This document shows positions 44,917 through 57,677 of a stretch of 64,000 bases of DNA, piece by piece. The notes below the pieces were generated by a model. That model did no database searches, was not told the DNA's origin, and saw nothing but the letters and a program-made list of their open reading frames with translations. How positions within the stretch are numbered: position 1 is the stretch's first letter; each line of letters starts with the position of its first letter. A program made the translations under genes and the position numbers. The stretch comes from Bagarius yarrelli (taxonomy: Eukaryota > Chordata > Actinopteri > Siluriformes > Sisoridae): assembly GCA_005784505.1 (NCBI GenBank), contig VCAZ01000121.1, forward strand, positions 1,340,001 to 1,404,000. Reading direction: 5' to 3'.

Positions 44917-45006
<90 letters not shown>
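44917..45006 (+). repeat. (GA)n microsatellite
   Basis: About 90 bases of GA with one AAAGAGATAAAG-type interruption. Confidence 0.95.
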
Positions 45007-45009
<3 letters not shown>

Positions 45010-45606
45010 TGTTTAATTGTTCCGTTATGCTTTGGCAAAACTATAACTGTATATACAGTAAGGTCATGCCAATAAAGCCTTTTTTGACTTTGACTTAAAG
45101 AGAGAGAGAGAAAGAGAGATAAAGAAAAAGACTTTTTCTCTTTCTCTTAATCCCAGCATCCAAAAGCAACAGAACAAACGTGAAACCCAATGGAGTGACG
45201 TTATACCCCTCATACATCATCAGCTCGTCCCACTGCGATCGTATCCCACTCTCTATAGTGTGGGACCTCATGCGAGGAAGACATTAGCCTGTGTGTGAAC
45301 TGTGTGAACTGTGAAACAGCTGCTTAAATGGCAGGAACAGACGCCCGGTTCACCAATCACTCTGTCATGCTACTTAGCAGGAGATGGAGATGAAGATCCG
45401 TTCTACTCGCCGCAGTAGTACGAGGAGATGAGACGCAGCAGGATTTTGTGGGGTTTTTTTTAAGATAACTGCGGGAAAACAAATTTGTTCATTTTTACAG
45501 CATAACTAAAAGAGAGACTGAGTTTTAACGATGCATTTTATTACACTTGACTCAGATAATCAAATTACCAAATCTTTCCTTTTTTTTATTTTCAATTCTT
45601 TTATAC
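45007..45606. other. Unclassified stretch
   Basis: A small GA-rich patch (45098-45130); otherwise nothing recognised. Confidence 0.4.
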
Positions 45607-45830
45607 TCCATCCATTTATTATCTAGACCCGCTTATTCCTAATCAAGCATATGGGCTGCTTTGGTCTTTCTTGGACTATACATATTGAAATGTCATCTCC
45701 GAATAAAAAAAAAAATCGAATTGAATCAAATTAAGTCCAAATATACAGAAAAAAAATTAGAATGAAATAGAATAAAATACAATATAATAAAAGTCTAAAT
45801 ATATATGTTGTATAGAACTGTGTGTATATA

Positions 45831-46209
45831 CAGGGGTGCCTTGACTTACGAGTTTAATTGGTTCCGTGACGGAGCACATAATCAAATTACTCGTATATCA
45901 AATCAATTTTTCCTATTGAAATGAATTGAAATGCCAATAATTTGTTCCGGGTCACCAAAAAAAACACTACAATTTTTTATGTTACATATTTTCAAATAAG
46001 AAAAATAAACAATAGAATAGGATGTACTGGAATAAACTGGTTTTATTAAGTATAATGTACAGCATTTACCTTGGAGATCAGACGACTCCACTTGCTAACG
46101 CACGTCTGACTAGTTATCGAGTGCGACACGGGATTCTGGGCGGATGTTACGGCATTTACTGTGTCGGTTAACGCCTATAGATGTCATATGGGTTGGTGTT
46201 AATTAAATA
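45831..46209 (-). mobile_element. Nonautonomous DNA transposon, copy 2
   Basis: The end CAGGGGTGCCTTGACTTACG starts at 45831; interior matches 11866-12310 and 54189-54590 in reverse. The far end lacks a matching inverted terminus. Confidence 0.7.
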
Positions 46210-46317
46210 TACCGGGAAGGTCTGGGTTCGATTCCCAGAACCACCAAGCTGCCACTGCAAGGCCCCTAAGAACTCCTGAGCAAAGTCCTTAACCCCTAAT
46301 TGCTCAGATGTATAAAT
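46210..46317 (+). mobile_element. tRNA-derived SINE, first of a tandem pair
   Basis: GGGTTCGATTCCCAGAACCA to AATTGCTCAGATGTATAAAT; the tail is replaced by the next copy. Confidence 0.75.
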
Positions 46318-46500
46318 GTGGGGAAGTGGTAGCACAGTGGGTAAGGTTTGGGATGCTAAATGGAAGATCGGGGTTCGATTCCCAGCACCACCAAGCTGCC
46401 ATTGTTGAGCCCCTGAGCAAGGCCCTTAGCCCCTATTTGCTTAGCTGTATAAAAGAGATGAATTAACTTATGGATAAGGATGTTTGCAAAAAGTGTATTT
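46318..46500 (+). mobile_element. tRNA-derived SINE, second of a tandem pair
   Basis: Starts GTGGGGAAGTGGTAGCACAG directly at the end of the previous copy. Confidence 0.8.
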
Positions 46501-46939
46501 TGATTTTTTTAAAAATTACTTTTAAAGTAAAATCCCGCTTAGTTACTTAGGTAGAATAATTATTTGTTTGAATTCTCTCCGTGGCCCTGATTAAGAATAA
46601 GCAGGTAGAGAAAATGGATGGATGGAGGTATTTATGTTGTATTGTTACATATTGCTGTATTTGCCTTTGTGTAAAGCTTTCTTGGTAAAGTACCTTTATT
46701 AACTTTTAAAGCATTGTTAGCATTCACCACCAACAAAATGCTACATTTAACATAACATTCCATGGTGATGAGCAGATTCTACTGCACGTCCACCAACCAG
46801 CGAGAAATTACGGACAACAAAATGAACAGACGCAGGGAAAAAGAAAATTGAACAAAAAGTGAAAGAATAAATAATTTTGTTCAGTGGAAAAGGTGGTTTG
46901 TCTTGTCTGTCATTTATTCATTCATTCATTTATTGATTC

Positions 46940-47265
46940 ATCTTCTATACCCGCTTATTCCCTAATTCGGGATCACAGGGATCTACTGGAGTCTATCCCA
47001 GCTGTCTCTGAAAGAGCGAAAGGCAGGAGGGGGAGACCCTGGACAGGTCGCCAGTCCATCACAGGGCCACACACACTCACACTCATTCCTATGGGCAATA
47101 TAGAAACACCAATCAACCTAACATACAGTGGGAGGAGACTGTGGGAGGAAACCGGAGAACCCGGAGTAAACCCACACAAGCATGGGGAGAACATGCAAAC
47201 TCCACACAGAAAGGCCCCTGCCCGAAAATCTAACCCGGGACCGTCTTGCAGTGACAAATAACGCT
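46940..47265 (-). mobile_element. Mermaid-like SINE, near full length
   Basis: Plus-strand view: TCTATACCCGCTTATTCCCT to GGGACCGTCTTGCAGTGAC. Confidence 0.85.
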
Positions 47266-48149
47266 TGTTTTTACAATAGACAACTAATCTAGCAAAAGGA
47301 AGCAAAATAAATTCCTTTAAAATCATAATAGAATATCTACATTAATACTTATTAGTGCGCCAAAATAGATCTTAAAGTGTAGATAAACAGAAGAGCAAGT
47401 GGACTATAATGTAACACTCAGAAGGAGTGTGTACGTTTAATCAAAAGAAGATCCAAGTCTTTATAGAGCCCTGTGGGATTGCCTTAAAACGGCACCATGA
47501 TGTGTATGATGTGCTGCTGGAGCCTGAAGAACGTCTACATCAAAGGCATCAAAGGAAGAAATATAAAATACAGAAAATGATGTTGTCCCTGTACATTTTA
47601 TTTTAACTTGCTTTTTTCGAATTTGCATAATAGCTTTCTTTGTCGTTCAGGAGAAAAGTAGACATGAGTCTCTTGATAGCGGTAAAAATAGTCATGCCGC
47701 TGATTTAATTTCGCAGCCTTGTGTTTCTCCCTGAAGAGAAGATGATTAGGGTGAGGAGAAGGCGGAACGTCTGGGAACGTCTCAGCATTCCAACTGCGAG
47801 AAAGACGATGAAACAGATGCCGCTGCTTTCAGGCAAATGCAATTAAGTGCACAATCAAATTAAAGGCCACTGTCGTGCCGTTCCTCTGAGGGAAGCCGGG
47901 AGCCAGGCATCAAAATGTGTCAAGTGTTAAGTTGCTAATTGTTTGTTGTTGTTGTTTTGTGCAATGCTGTTTTTTCATAGACACCATTTATCACTCTTAT
48001 TGTGACAAGTCAATAGCTAAATGTTTATTATTGACACGCAGCCTTGTTGTCTCTGTTCTTTCTTATCAGATGACACGTTTCAGCAACGTGTCACTTTTAT
48101 TAGGTACCAAAAACAAAACGCACAGCTCTAACATGAAAGAATACACATA
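47266..48149. other. Non-repetitive stretch, possible conserved element at 47690-47920
   Basis: 47690-47920 is balanced in composition, contains CAAATGCAATTAAGTGCACA and matches none of the repeat families here. No reading frame is convincing; a conserved noncoding element is a guess. Confidence 0.3.
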
Positions 48150-49200
48150 ACAGTGCCCTATAGCCAGGATGTTCAATTTATCCAAAAAGTCCTGGAATCA
48201 ACCAAGTGGAAGACACACCTGTGTACTGAAAGCCAGGTAACAGATGGGGCTCCTGCTTGACTGGAATAAAATCCTTCACCTGTCCCTTATCCATCTATGT
48301 AGATAAGATTGTTCACTCCTGCCCTATAGGATTCCTTCAATTGAATGACCCCATAGTGCTGTTAGTGTGTAATATCTGATACTGTTCCTTTTAAAAGCAA
48401 GAATAGTAGTTAAAAGTGAAAACTATGGTATCTTTCCAGTTAATAATGTGATACAGTGCCCCATAGGCTTCTATATAACCTCTAAATATGGAAATCATGA
48501 TAAAGTGCCCTTGAGAGTGAGAATATGCTTACAAAACATGGTGTGCTCTTCCTGTCTTGACTACATAATACAGAGCAGTATGAAAAATATATAATTATGT
48601 GCCCTATAGGCGTTCTAATGAAGTAGAAAATGTGCCCACTTTTCCACTCCTGCTGTTTAGGCACATCTGTCAGATTTTTAACCACAGAACAACAAATTAC
48701 ATCATTGCACCTCTGTATCATAGATTTCATGATACAGCGCCCTTATGCATGTCAGGAAACAAATTTGCTGTATGTGATGCTTTTACTGTGCAGAAAGCAT
48801 GTTTTGATGCCTTATAGGTTCCCTTATAAGCAAGAAATGAAGCGAAAGTTGAAGTGTCTCTTTGCAGTGGAAAATATGTGTCTTCTAAATTAAACTGCTA
48901 ACATGGATTCTAGTGTGGACTTCATGATACAGTACCCTATAGGATTTCAGCAGAACATGAATAGTTGCCCTATTGAGTGCTTTTCTATGATAAATACATC
49001 ATGCACTGCCCTATAGACTTCCTTAAAGCTGAATAAATCAGATTTAGTTCTCCCTATGGTGCCCTTCTAATGTCTACATTATACAGTGCGCTATAGGATT
49101 TTACTAAATATAGCAAAAAATTAGGAATCCCTTTTCTATGCCCTTTATGTTCCCTTATAAACAAAAAATACCCACTGAAGTGCCCTCCAGGTATACTTAT
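48150..49200 (+). repeat. Decayed minisatellite on a GTGCCCTATAG core, left block
   Basis: CAGTGCCCTATAGG followed by TTCCTTATAAGCA and GAAAATGTGTTGAA-type words, repeated many times at irregular 60-130 base spacing with heavy divergence. Confidence 0.8.
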
Positions 49201-50080
49201 TTGTAAGAGATTATATAAATTATATTTTAGGCTTTCCTGTTTCTACAACTTACTGTAAAATAACTATTTACTCTCAAAGCACAGGCCCTCAAGAACCTGT
49301 GTGTTGAATCAAAAGACGGTGATAACAACAGGTCAGGATAAATCTACACCAAAGCACAGAGGTGAGAGGGGCTGGAAAATGTGTTAACATATGAAGGCAA
49401 AGGATTATTATCATTCTGGAGTTAATAAATAATGAAAAGCCACCACTTTACGACGTGTCACATCACATAAAGTGGCACAGATGCGGGACGAGCCTTGATC
49501 CTGCTTGCACCACAACCGAGTTGAAGTTAATAGAGGCGATGAACACAAAATGACAAGAGCACCATGGGATCAGCGGAGTGGCTGTGAGCGTGTGTTTGTA
49601 TATGTGTGTGTGTGAACTCTGAATGGAAGGCTGTGATGGATCACATAGGAGACGAGGAATCCAGAATGGGCCTCAGAGGTGTATCATGGCAGATCATGAT
49701 GCAGGAGCTCCATTATGAAGGGAAAAACAAAGAGACCCAGGGCAGCTCCTAGAAGAGCTGCAGAGATGATGAATGCCATGCTGCGAATTGCTAACGAACC
49801 TGTGCTTGTCCACGACAATGTCCTTGCCTTCGACACAGTAAAATATTGTATGGCAATGATGCTTAGAAATCAGCACTGGTTATTGACATGTTTCGATATT
49901 TTTTAAGCTCCTGCATTATTGTCTGACTGACTTCTATCTAAGAACTTCATGCACATTAACTGTAGAAGCTCAAACACTGTGATGTAGGAACAAAGTACGA
50001 AGATCTCTCCATGGAAACGTGATCACATCTATGGAATTTCTGTAGAACTGTTTTGCCCATGTTTGTGTGCCTTTCCAGTT
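49201..50080. other. Non-repetitive island inside the GTGCCCTATAG domain
   Basis: No array units. Contains balanced-composition segments (49440-49580, 49630-49880) with open frames on both strands but no known domain. Confidence 0.4.
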
Positions 50081-50990
50081 AAAAATGTAATACAGTGCCC
50101 CAAAGGCTTACTTTTATTGTGCCATTTCACTGTAGGGTGCCCTATAGGATACTACTCAGTAGATACTACATAAAACAGAGCACCAAAAGGTATCCCAACA
50201 CCCCAGAAAACATAATAATATATTTTTTAAAAGATTATGTAATACAGTGCTCTATAAGCTTCCTTATAAAGTAGAAAATGAGTTGAAGAATATGATAAAC
50301 AGTGCCCTATAGGTTTTACTATAAAATAGAAAATTAGTTGAAATGCTCTCTATGGTGCTGTTCTAATAGAAAATAATTAATACATTGGCCTTCAGCCTTT
50401 CCTATAAAGCAGAATTTGAGTTGAAATGCCCTCCATGGTGCCGTTCTAATGGAGAATATGATATACAGTGCCCTATAGGCTTTTCTATAAAATGGAAAAT
50501 TAGTTGAAATGCTCTCTATTCCAACTAATAGGAATTATTTAATACAGTGCCCTACAACCTTTTCTATAAAGCAGAAAATGAGTGCCCTTTATGGTGTCAT
50601 TCTAATGGATAATATATGATACAGTGCCCTATAGACTGTCTTATGAATTAGAAAATTAGTTAAAATGATGCAGTTCTAATGAAATATATGCAATGCAGTG
50701 CTCTATGCTGTTGGTTCCTATATAAGCAGGAATTGGGTTAAAATGCCTTCTAGGTTTGTGAGAAAATACGCCCTCTCTGTGTACGGGTGCCTATTATCTT
50801 TTTCCACCCTTGTCCTTTAGGCACTTTTGACAGAAACCTGTGAAAAAACAATTGACCTCTGTTGTGTCTTTCTAGGCTAGACTTTATGTTACCCTATGAT
50901 GCCCTATAGGGTTCCCATTCATGTTAAGAAACACAATAAATTGCTCTACTGGGGACTCTTTCTATGATGAAAGCATGATATGGTGCTTTC
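50081..50990 (+). repeat. Decayed minisatellite on a GTGCCCTATAG core, right block
   Basis: Units near 50300, 50465, 50545 and 50620 run about 80-160 bases apart: ACAGTGCCCTATAGGCTTT, TCTATAAAATGGAAAATTAG, TTGAAATGCTCTCTATGG, TGTTCTAAT. Confidence 0.85.
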
Positions 50991-51770
50991 TATGAAATTT
51001 CAAACAGAGTTTTTTTGTCCATGTTTCTTGGAATGGGTCTTTGAGTGCTCTCAGCCAGCCTAGAGAACTTATCAAAACTTTAACAAGAAAGAAGAGGATC
51101 ATCTTTTGCTCCACATAACATGATGACTTTAGTACAGTTCAGGCCCAGATTTAAGTGGGTGGGGGGGTTAAAAGTCTTATTCAAGTGGCTCTTTGGCACT
51201 TAAAGAATTGTTATCCACTGAACCACCAGTCATGTGCAAAAGAAAGTGCTAGTAAACACACTACTCCACACACAGGGTATTATGAATAAAAACATCTCCA
51301 GTTTCCATGGATACAAACTGGTCTCTTGTCAGAAGTCACAAAAGATCCACTTAGGACATGAGGCATTTTACGTTCATTTTAAAAAAGTGTTCTAGTTTGT
51401 TTTAGAACTTGAAATGTTAGAATTGCGGTAAAAATCTTAATTAACAAAACTACACTGGCTTCGGCCCCAAATTTGACACATTTAAACATTAAATTTAAGG
51501 TTGTGGAAATTGCTATGCCATGCAAAATCAAATTAACAACAATTTACTGACCTGGCAACCAGATGGCCATATGGGTATAAAACAAACCCTTGGAATCCAC
51601 CTCGAAACTACATCTGGAAATCTCAAGCAATGACAGGGTAGTAGGAGTACCGGGTACCATTCTGGAAGCTAGTATTTGCTTATTGTCACATTAAGGTAAA
51701 AAACAAAGGTAAAAGCAATACAGAATAAGAAGGTTGAATTACAGTGCAAAACAAACCCTAGACTCAGAAA
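50991..51770. other. Unclassified stretch
   Basis: Nothing recognised; a short G-run at 51161-51168. Confidence 0.4.
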
Positions 51771-52260
51771 TACAGACTGACCGATATTAAGTTTATAAGA
51801 GACGATATTTTGCATGTTTATGTGAGCGATAACTGATATGCAAAACCGATATATCTATTGATTATGTTGTTTCTGTTATTCATAACACTGTCAATACTGT
51901 ATGTATATGCATCTATATATGTAAGTATATTAAAATGTCTGAATTAATCGAAATAACGCTTTGGTGCTTTAGTGTGGCTCAGTACGTCCAGATTGTGGTT
52001 GTAAAGTAGAGCACTATAAGCTACTATGTTGATTAAAGTCTATCAACTCACTTTACTTGTAGGCACTGTTGTGGAAATGTCTCTACCTACAATCGTCTTA
52101 TAGTACAATGCCCTAATGGCGAACTTGCACACATTTTTTTTATATCCCATATATCGTTATAGCTGATAATACAAAACCAATTTTTTAATAAGAAAAAAAG
52201 GCTTTGAAAAAAATATTTAATAAAAATGTTTACTGATCGACTGCTAGTCAGAAATACACA
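51771..52260 (+). mobile_element. hAT-like repeat (CGATATCGG-type)
   Basis: GACTGACCGATATTAAG, GTTTATGTGAGCGATAACTG and AACACTGTCAATACTGTA recur at 55565-55740; the other end has ATATCGTTATAGCTGATAAT. Confidence 0.5.
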
Positions 52261-53306
52261 ATAACTAGATCTGGGCTGGGCAAGAAAACCTCAGCACTAA
52301 AATCAGACACTAATAAAAATACGGTCTAACGGGGCACTCTCGTCTGAGTCTGAGTACTAGCTCCACTTCCAGTACGACTTCCGGTTCTTAGGCTTTAAAA
52401 GCTAGCAACATGTTAACCACACTGCGAAGCATTATAGCTTGTCTTCATACTTAGCATGATTCTAGTTCATTAATTGGTTTGTCTGATTGGTCGATCTAAG
52501 TCTGGTTTACGATTTTTTTTTGCTCCTTCGGTTTTGTTTACTACGCTGCCTAGTTACTTCCTTTGCCTGTCTACCATTTATTTATGCATGTATCTGTGAC
52601 CCGTGATATTATTTATGCCTTATTCTGCACAATGGATTCTTCTCAGACGGCTTCTTCAACATCACAACATGAAAAATAGCGGCTTAAATCTAGAAGCTAA
52701 TCACACAAAACAGGTCAATATAATTGGATTGGATCATTTTATCATTAAGTATCACTCAGTATTTATGGAGTGTCTACATTAGAAAGAATAATTTATTAAC
52801 ACAAGTACATCAATATCAAATGATCCTATGATTTGCAGCTGCGCTACTGTCAGCGTTGGTGTTTAATTTATGAATCACCATAATAAGGGTAATAAGAATG
52901 TAATGTAGGTGTGTTTACATGGAGCATTGTATTCCAATAACAATGGGTTTAAAAGTCTATTAAGATTTTATTCTCGTTGAGAGGGGTGAGATAAATCTTT
53001 TCATAACCCGATCAAAAAAAAAATTCTGAATAAGTTTTTCCGATTATGTGACAATAATAATATTCTAAGAGTGATGGAATTTTTCCGACTGGTCGGCACG
53101 CCTTAACACCAGTTTGGAATAGATCATGTCACATGTATTCAGTCAATCAGTTGGAATGATCTCAGTCAGAATGATTTAAAAAAAAAAGTGTGTGTGTACA
53201 CAGGGCTAATGTTAAGGTTCAATGATGGTTCAGGGTTCGGCTGTCAGAATGAACCCTTTTTGTTTAGTAATAAATATGACCTCGTCCAACAGGTAGGTGA
53301 AACAAA
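52261..53306. other. Unclassified stretch
   Basis: No gene or repeat recognised. Confidence 0.4.

Positions 53307-53383
<77 letters not shown>
53307..53383 (+). repeat. (CT)n-(TA)n compound microsatellite
   Basis: CT to about 53354, then TA to 53383. Confidence 0.96.
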
Positions 53384-53386
<3 letters not shown>

Positions 53387-54188
53387 TGTGCAAGCTTCCT
53401 GCCTTGTTCCCTAATTGAACCTGTCATTTCTTTATCCGTTTCTGTTCAGCTTGAGATTGCACTTCCATTTAAAGAACAAATCACAGCATGTTGTGAGTGA
53501 TTGGCTGCCAGTTACCCTTCGCCCACAGAAGCAGACAGCTCAAAAGTGACAAATATAAGCAGGTGAAATCATTTCCAAGCCAAGAAACATATGGGAAGCT
53601 TTGTTGCACAAGCTGTTTGATGATGCTTGTCCCAATACTCTTCCAATTTGCATCGAAATGATTTCGTTATTATCGCGTCTGTGTGCACGTCGCGCTATCG
53701 ACTAATGAGATTGTCCCTTTGTTTATCCCTTATTCAACACATTGCATTCAAATAGTCTCCAGAGCCAGAGCCGCTACTGCAAGAGCTCTACACAGAACAG
53801 TGTTTCTGGTACATTCAGGCAACTGTTTAATAAACTTAACGAAGTGGAAACTCATTAAATTCTGCTTTTCTATTTTGGGCAGTGAACCCCGGCTGCTAAA
53901 AGTTCAGTGCTGCTAAACAGAAGGTTAGTGAGGCAGATGAAATCCCACGACAACAATACAATATATAATAACACGGAATACAGACGAAGAGAAAACAGGC
54001 GGTCGAATCACGACACTCGGATCCTGGCTTATGTCAGAGAGTTGGACTAAACCCTAGGAGAAAACCAGGAGAAAATGAGTATTATTCCTCAGAATGTGTG
54101 TAATGTACAACAGAGTTTTGATGCTATGTAAAAATAGATAAATATAAAAGCACAGCATAGCAACATTAACAACAGGGTAAATAAAGTA
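53384..54188. other. Unclassified stretch
   Basis: Open frame at 53683-53916 has no known domain and is not called. Confidence 0.4.
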
Positions 54189-54590
54189 GTGGTACTCTGA
54201 CTTTCTGTCACTAAGAAATATATTTAATTAACACCAACACATATGACATCTATAGGCATTACAGTGAACGCCGTAACCTCCGCCTAGCATCCCGTGTCTC
54301 ACTCGATAGCTAGTCAGACATGCCCGTTAGCAAGTGGAGTCGTCTGATCTCCAAGGTAAAAGCTGTACATTCTACTTAATGTACAGCTTTATTCCAGTAC
54401 ATCCTATTGTATTGTTTTTATACAATATTTATTATTTATAAGTTTATTTTTCTTATTTGGGACCCGGAACAGATTAATGGCATTTCAATTCATTTCAATG
54501 GGGAAAATTGATTTGACATACGAGTAAATTTGAGTTTGCTCCGTCATGGAACAAATTAAACTTGTAAGTCAACTTATACTATGTTATATT
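54189..54590 (+). mobile_element. Nonautonomous DNA transposon, copy 3
   Basis: Shares CACCAACACATATGACATCT with copy 2 and CCCGTGTCTCACTCGATAGC with copies 1 and 2; right arm TTGATTTGACATACGAGTAA. Confidence 0.7.
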
Positions 54591-54719
54591 AATGATATTA
54601 TAAACTATTAACAGGGTGGTAGTTTGGGTGGTCATTTGGAAAATCCAGCATTTAGCTGATCCTCATTTGGGTTCACTGACACAGCAGTTTTTCTTTTGCA
54701 TGAGGGAGTTTTAGTGCCA

Positions 54720-54772
54720 TTTAGTCATCTTCTTTACCCGCTTATTTCCTAATTCGGGGTCATGGGGATCTT
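54720..54772 (-). mobile_element. Mermaid-like SINE, 3' scrap
   Basis: Plus-strand view: ACCCGCTTATTTCCTAATTC, GGGGTCATGGGGATCT. Confidence 0.6.
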
Positions 54773-55392
54773 ATTATTCTCATCATTTCGACTTTATGTT
54801 TTTAAGGAAAGTATTGATTTGGGTTAGCTTCTCACTTCGGCCACTGGAAAGAAATCCGAATAGATTCTGCGCCACGTTTACGAAAATTCTCAGCATTTAA
54901 CCGCAGGCAGCTGTTCTGAATCATGAAGCACTTTCCGTTACTCAGCATGAGATAATTGTACAGAGAACGATGTCCCAAATTACGCAGCACAGACGTGAAT
55001 TCGCACAAAAAACACCACTTCCTGTGAAAAGAGCATGTGTGCAAACATCTGCTCACATGGATGTTTCACCTCGGATGCCAGACTCAAGCGCGTATACCGT
55101 ATGCCTCCACGGCTGGACCAAACGTTTAGCTAGAAGCAGGGAGTCGATACGGAGGATGAATTAAGAGCACAGCCGTGATTATAGTGCTACAGCTAGCGTG
55201 ACGACCCAGCTGTATAGAACAGGTCTCGAGAGAGCTTCAGTAGCTTCAAGGCTTTTTAAAAAAAAAGGCTATTATGAGTGTTCTTAATGTGCACTGAGGT
55301 ACGTCCCTGCCCTTTTGGCTCGGGCTTTTATCTTCTTCTTGTTCCAGTTCTCTCTGAGACTCATGCATGAATTATCTGCAGGCACTAATGCA
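54773..55392. other. Unclassified stretch
   Basis: Two opposing open frames (54832-55056, 54970-55164) lack domains. 55290-55392 is non-repetitive. Confidence 0.4.
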
Positions 55393-55448
55393 GCATTAAG
55401 AGGACAAATATTTTGTCCTTGCATTAAGAGGACAAATATTTTGTCCTT
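55393..55448 (+). repeat. 28-bp tandem duplication of a hairpin-forming unit
   Basis: Two exact copies of GCATTAAGAGGACAAATATT plus TTGTCCTT. Each contains AGGACAAA and its complement TTTGTCCT around a 3-base loop. Confidence 0.93.
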
Positions 55449-55559
55449 GCATTAGTAGTTTTTGTACCAGTAATAAAAATCTTTTACATTTAACTGGAAT
55501 ATTGTACGTGCTTCTCGAGCAAAGGTTCTGCTGGATCTGTAACTGTACACGCTGATAAA

Positions 55560-55740
55560 GGTAAACCGATACTGATTTTTAGAACCATTACCGATACTGA
55601 TTATTTGCATTTGTATGTTACCGATATCTGATATACAGAACCGATATTTATTGATTGTTTTATTTGTGTTTTTGACCTAATGATAAAAGTACTGAACTGA
55701 AAAAATATTTTGATTTAAAACTCTGTCAATACTGTAATTT
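55560..55740 (+). mobile_element. hAT-like repeat (CGATATCGG-type) fragment
   Basis: Three spaced ACCGATA(C/T)TGAT words and AACTCTGTCAATACTGTA, as at 51771. Confidence 0.5.
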
Positions 55741-55890
55741 TACTCCTTGAGCAAGACCCTTAACCCTTCCTGCTCCAGGGGCACTGTATCATAGCTGACT
55801 CTGCGCTCTGACCCCCAACTTACTAAGATGGGATATGCAAAAAAAGAATTTCACTCTGTAAAAAAGTATATGTGACAAAATAAAGGCATT
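55741..55890 (+). mobile_element. Second tRNA-derived SINE family, 3' part
   Basis: TGAGCAAGACCCTTAACCC, CTGCTCCAGGGGCACTGTAT, CTGCGCTCTGACCCCCAACT, AATTTCACTCTGTAAA; matches 21650-21800. Confidence 0.78.
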
Positions 55891-55907
55891 TACATTTACA
55901 TTAAAGA

Positions 55908-56107
55908 TGAGGATGAAGTTCCCTCTTGAGTCTGGTTCCGCTCAAGGTTCCTTCCTACCTCATCTCAGGGAGTTTTTCTTTTCCACGGGTTTGTTCATTA
56001 AGGACAAACTTACACATTTTTACTGTTACATGCATTCTGTGTAAAGCTGCTTTGAGGCAATGTTTATTGCTAAAAGCGCACTAGAAATAAAAAGGAATTG
56101 ACTTGAA
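55908..56107 (+). mobile_element. LINE/SINE-like 3' tail fragment
   Basis: CTCAAGGTTCCTTCCTACCT, GTAAAGCTGCTTTGAGGCAA, ending AATTGACTTGAATT. Confidence 0.68.
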
Positions 56108-56162
56108 TTAATCAATAAAAGCAAATCAAGATAGCTTTACTTCTAGCGCTATTGTTTATTCA

Positions 56163-56735
56163 TCATAGAAACACAATCAAATGAATCTGTTACCATAGAA
56201 ACACAACCAAATGAATCTGTTACCATAGAAACAGAATCAGATTAATCCGTTACTATAGAAACACAATCAAATCAAGCTGTTACTATAAAAACACAATCAA
56301 ATTTATCTGTTAACATAGAAACACAATCAAATTAATGTTACTATAGAAACGCAATCAAATTAATCTGTTACCATAGAAACACAATCAAATTAATGTTACT
56401 ATAGAAACGCAATCAAATTAATCTGTTACCATAGAAACACAATCAAATTAATGTTACTATAGAAACACAATCAAATGAATCTGTTACTATAGAAACGCAA
56501 TCAAATTAATGTTACCATAGAAACACAATCAAATTAATCTGTTACTATAGAAACACAATCAAATTAATGTTACCATAGAAACACAATCAAATTAATCTGT
56601 TACTATAGAAACGCAATCAAATTAATGTTACCATAGAAACACAATCAAATTAATCTGTTTCCACAGAAACACAATTTAATTAATCTGTTACTATAGAAAC
56701 ACAGATGCATGAATTCTATAGAAACACAAGCATTT
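56163..56735 (+). repeat. 28/30-bp minisatellite with 58-bp higher-order unit
   Basis: Units CTATAGAAACGCAATCAAAT plus TAATCTGTTA (30 bp) alternate with CCATAGAAACACAATCAAAT plus TAATGTTA (28 bp), about 19 in all. Confidence 0.95.
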
Positions 56736-57677
56736 TATAATGAATTAATGATCTAACCTTATATAACAACATTACTATAGAAACACAAGCAAATTCATTC
56801 ATTTATTAATTGCAGTAATTAATTGATTAAGGCACCGACTCTTACATGTAGCTGTTGAAACCAGGCTACCACACAAGCTGGTTCACCTCTGTCCTATCCT
56901 GTCAAAACATGCCTATAAAATGCCCTATAAAAAGCATCTTGCATTCAGACCACAACAACCCATCCCTAATGAAGCTTTTAAATGTCTTTGTCTTTACGTC
57001 CTTTTTGTCCCCTCTCTCATCTCTCGCTCTGTCTCTATCAGGGTTACTCATAATTAGATAAGAACTCTATTTCTGCAAACAGGAGCTGACAGGTTTAAAT
57101 TAGGTTTTTAAATTTTCCCAGCTCGAATTTTGTCCCTTTTCTATAAATGTCCTTTCATCACTGTACAGATTTGAGGGAGATTAAATGTCTTTGTAAGCAG
57201 ATGAAATTGAATGAAAAGCTCATTTGAATGTTGTCTCGTTAGATTGCGAGACTGATGATGTCAAACCGGTTTAGACTGGATGTAAAGTTTGGGTCTATGT
57301 CTTAGACAATAGCTGAGTGTGTAGGAAAAAATAACAAATGGCAATTATATATGTGTTTTTCTCTCCATCTATTAATATGTATCGAATAAATCCACCATAT
57401 TTATATCTGTTACCGTTATTAAGTTTTGTACTTGGCGTCGTTAAGATAACTGATCTTACAGCTTTTAGCTAAATTAACTCTGTAATTAAAAAAGCATTTA
57501 TTCAAGCATCTCTTTTATTGCAACATTTGCGGTAATTATAGATTTGACCCAAGCAATGATGAGTTTGTTAGTATTATTATTATTATTATTATTATATTTT
57601 TACACGCTTGTTTGGTAAAGACACGCTGGACGTAAAATCAGAAAAAAGCACAATGCCCAAAAAAAAAACCTTAATAA
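56736..57677. other. Unclassified stretch
   Basis: One further degenerate minisatellite unit near 56771; an (ATT)n run at 57572-57595. 57170-57290 is non-repetitive and could be a conserved element. Confidence 0.4.
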
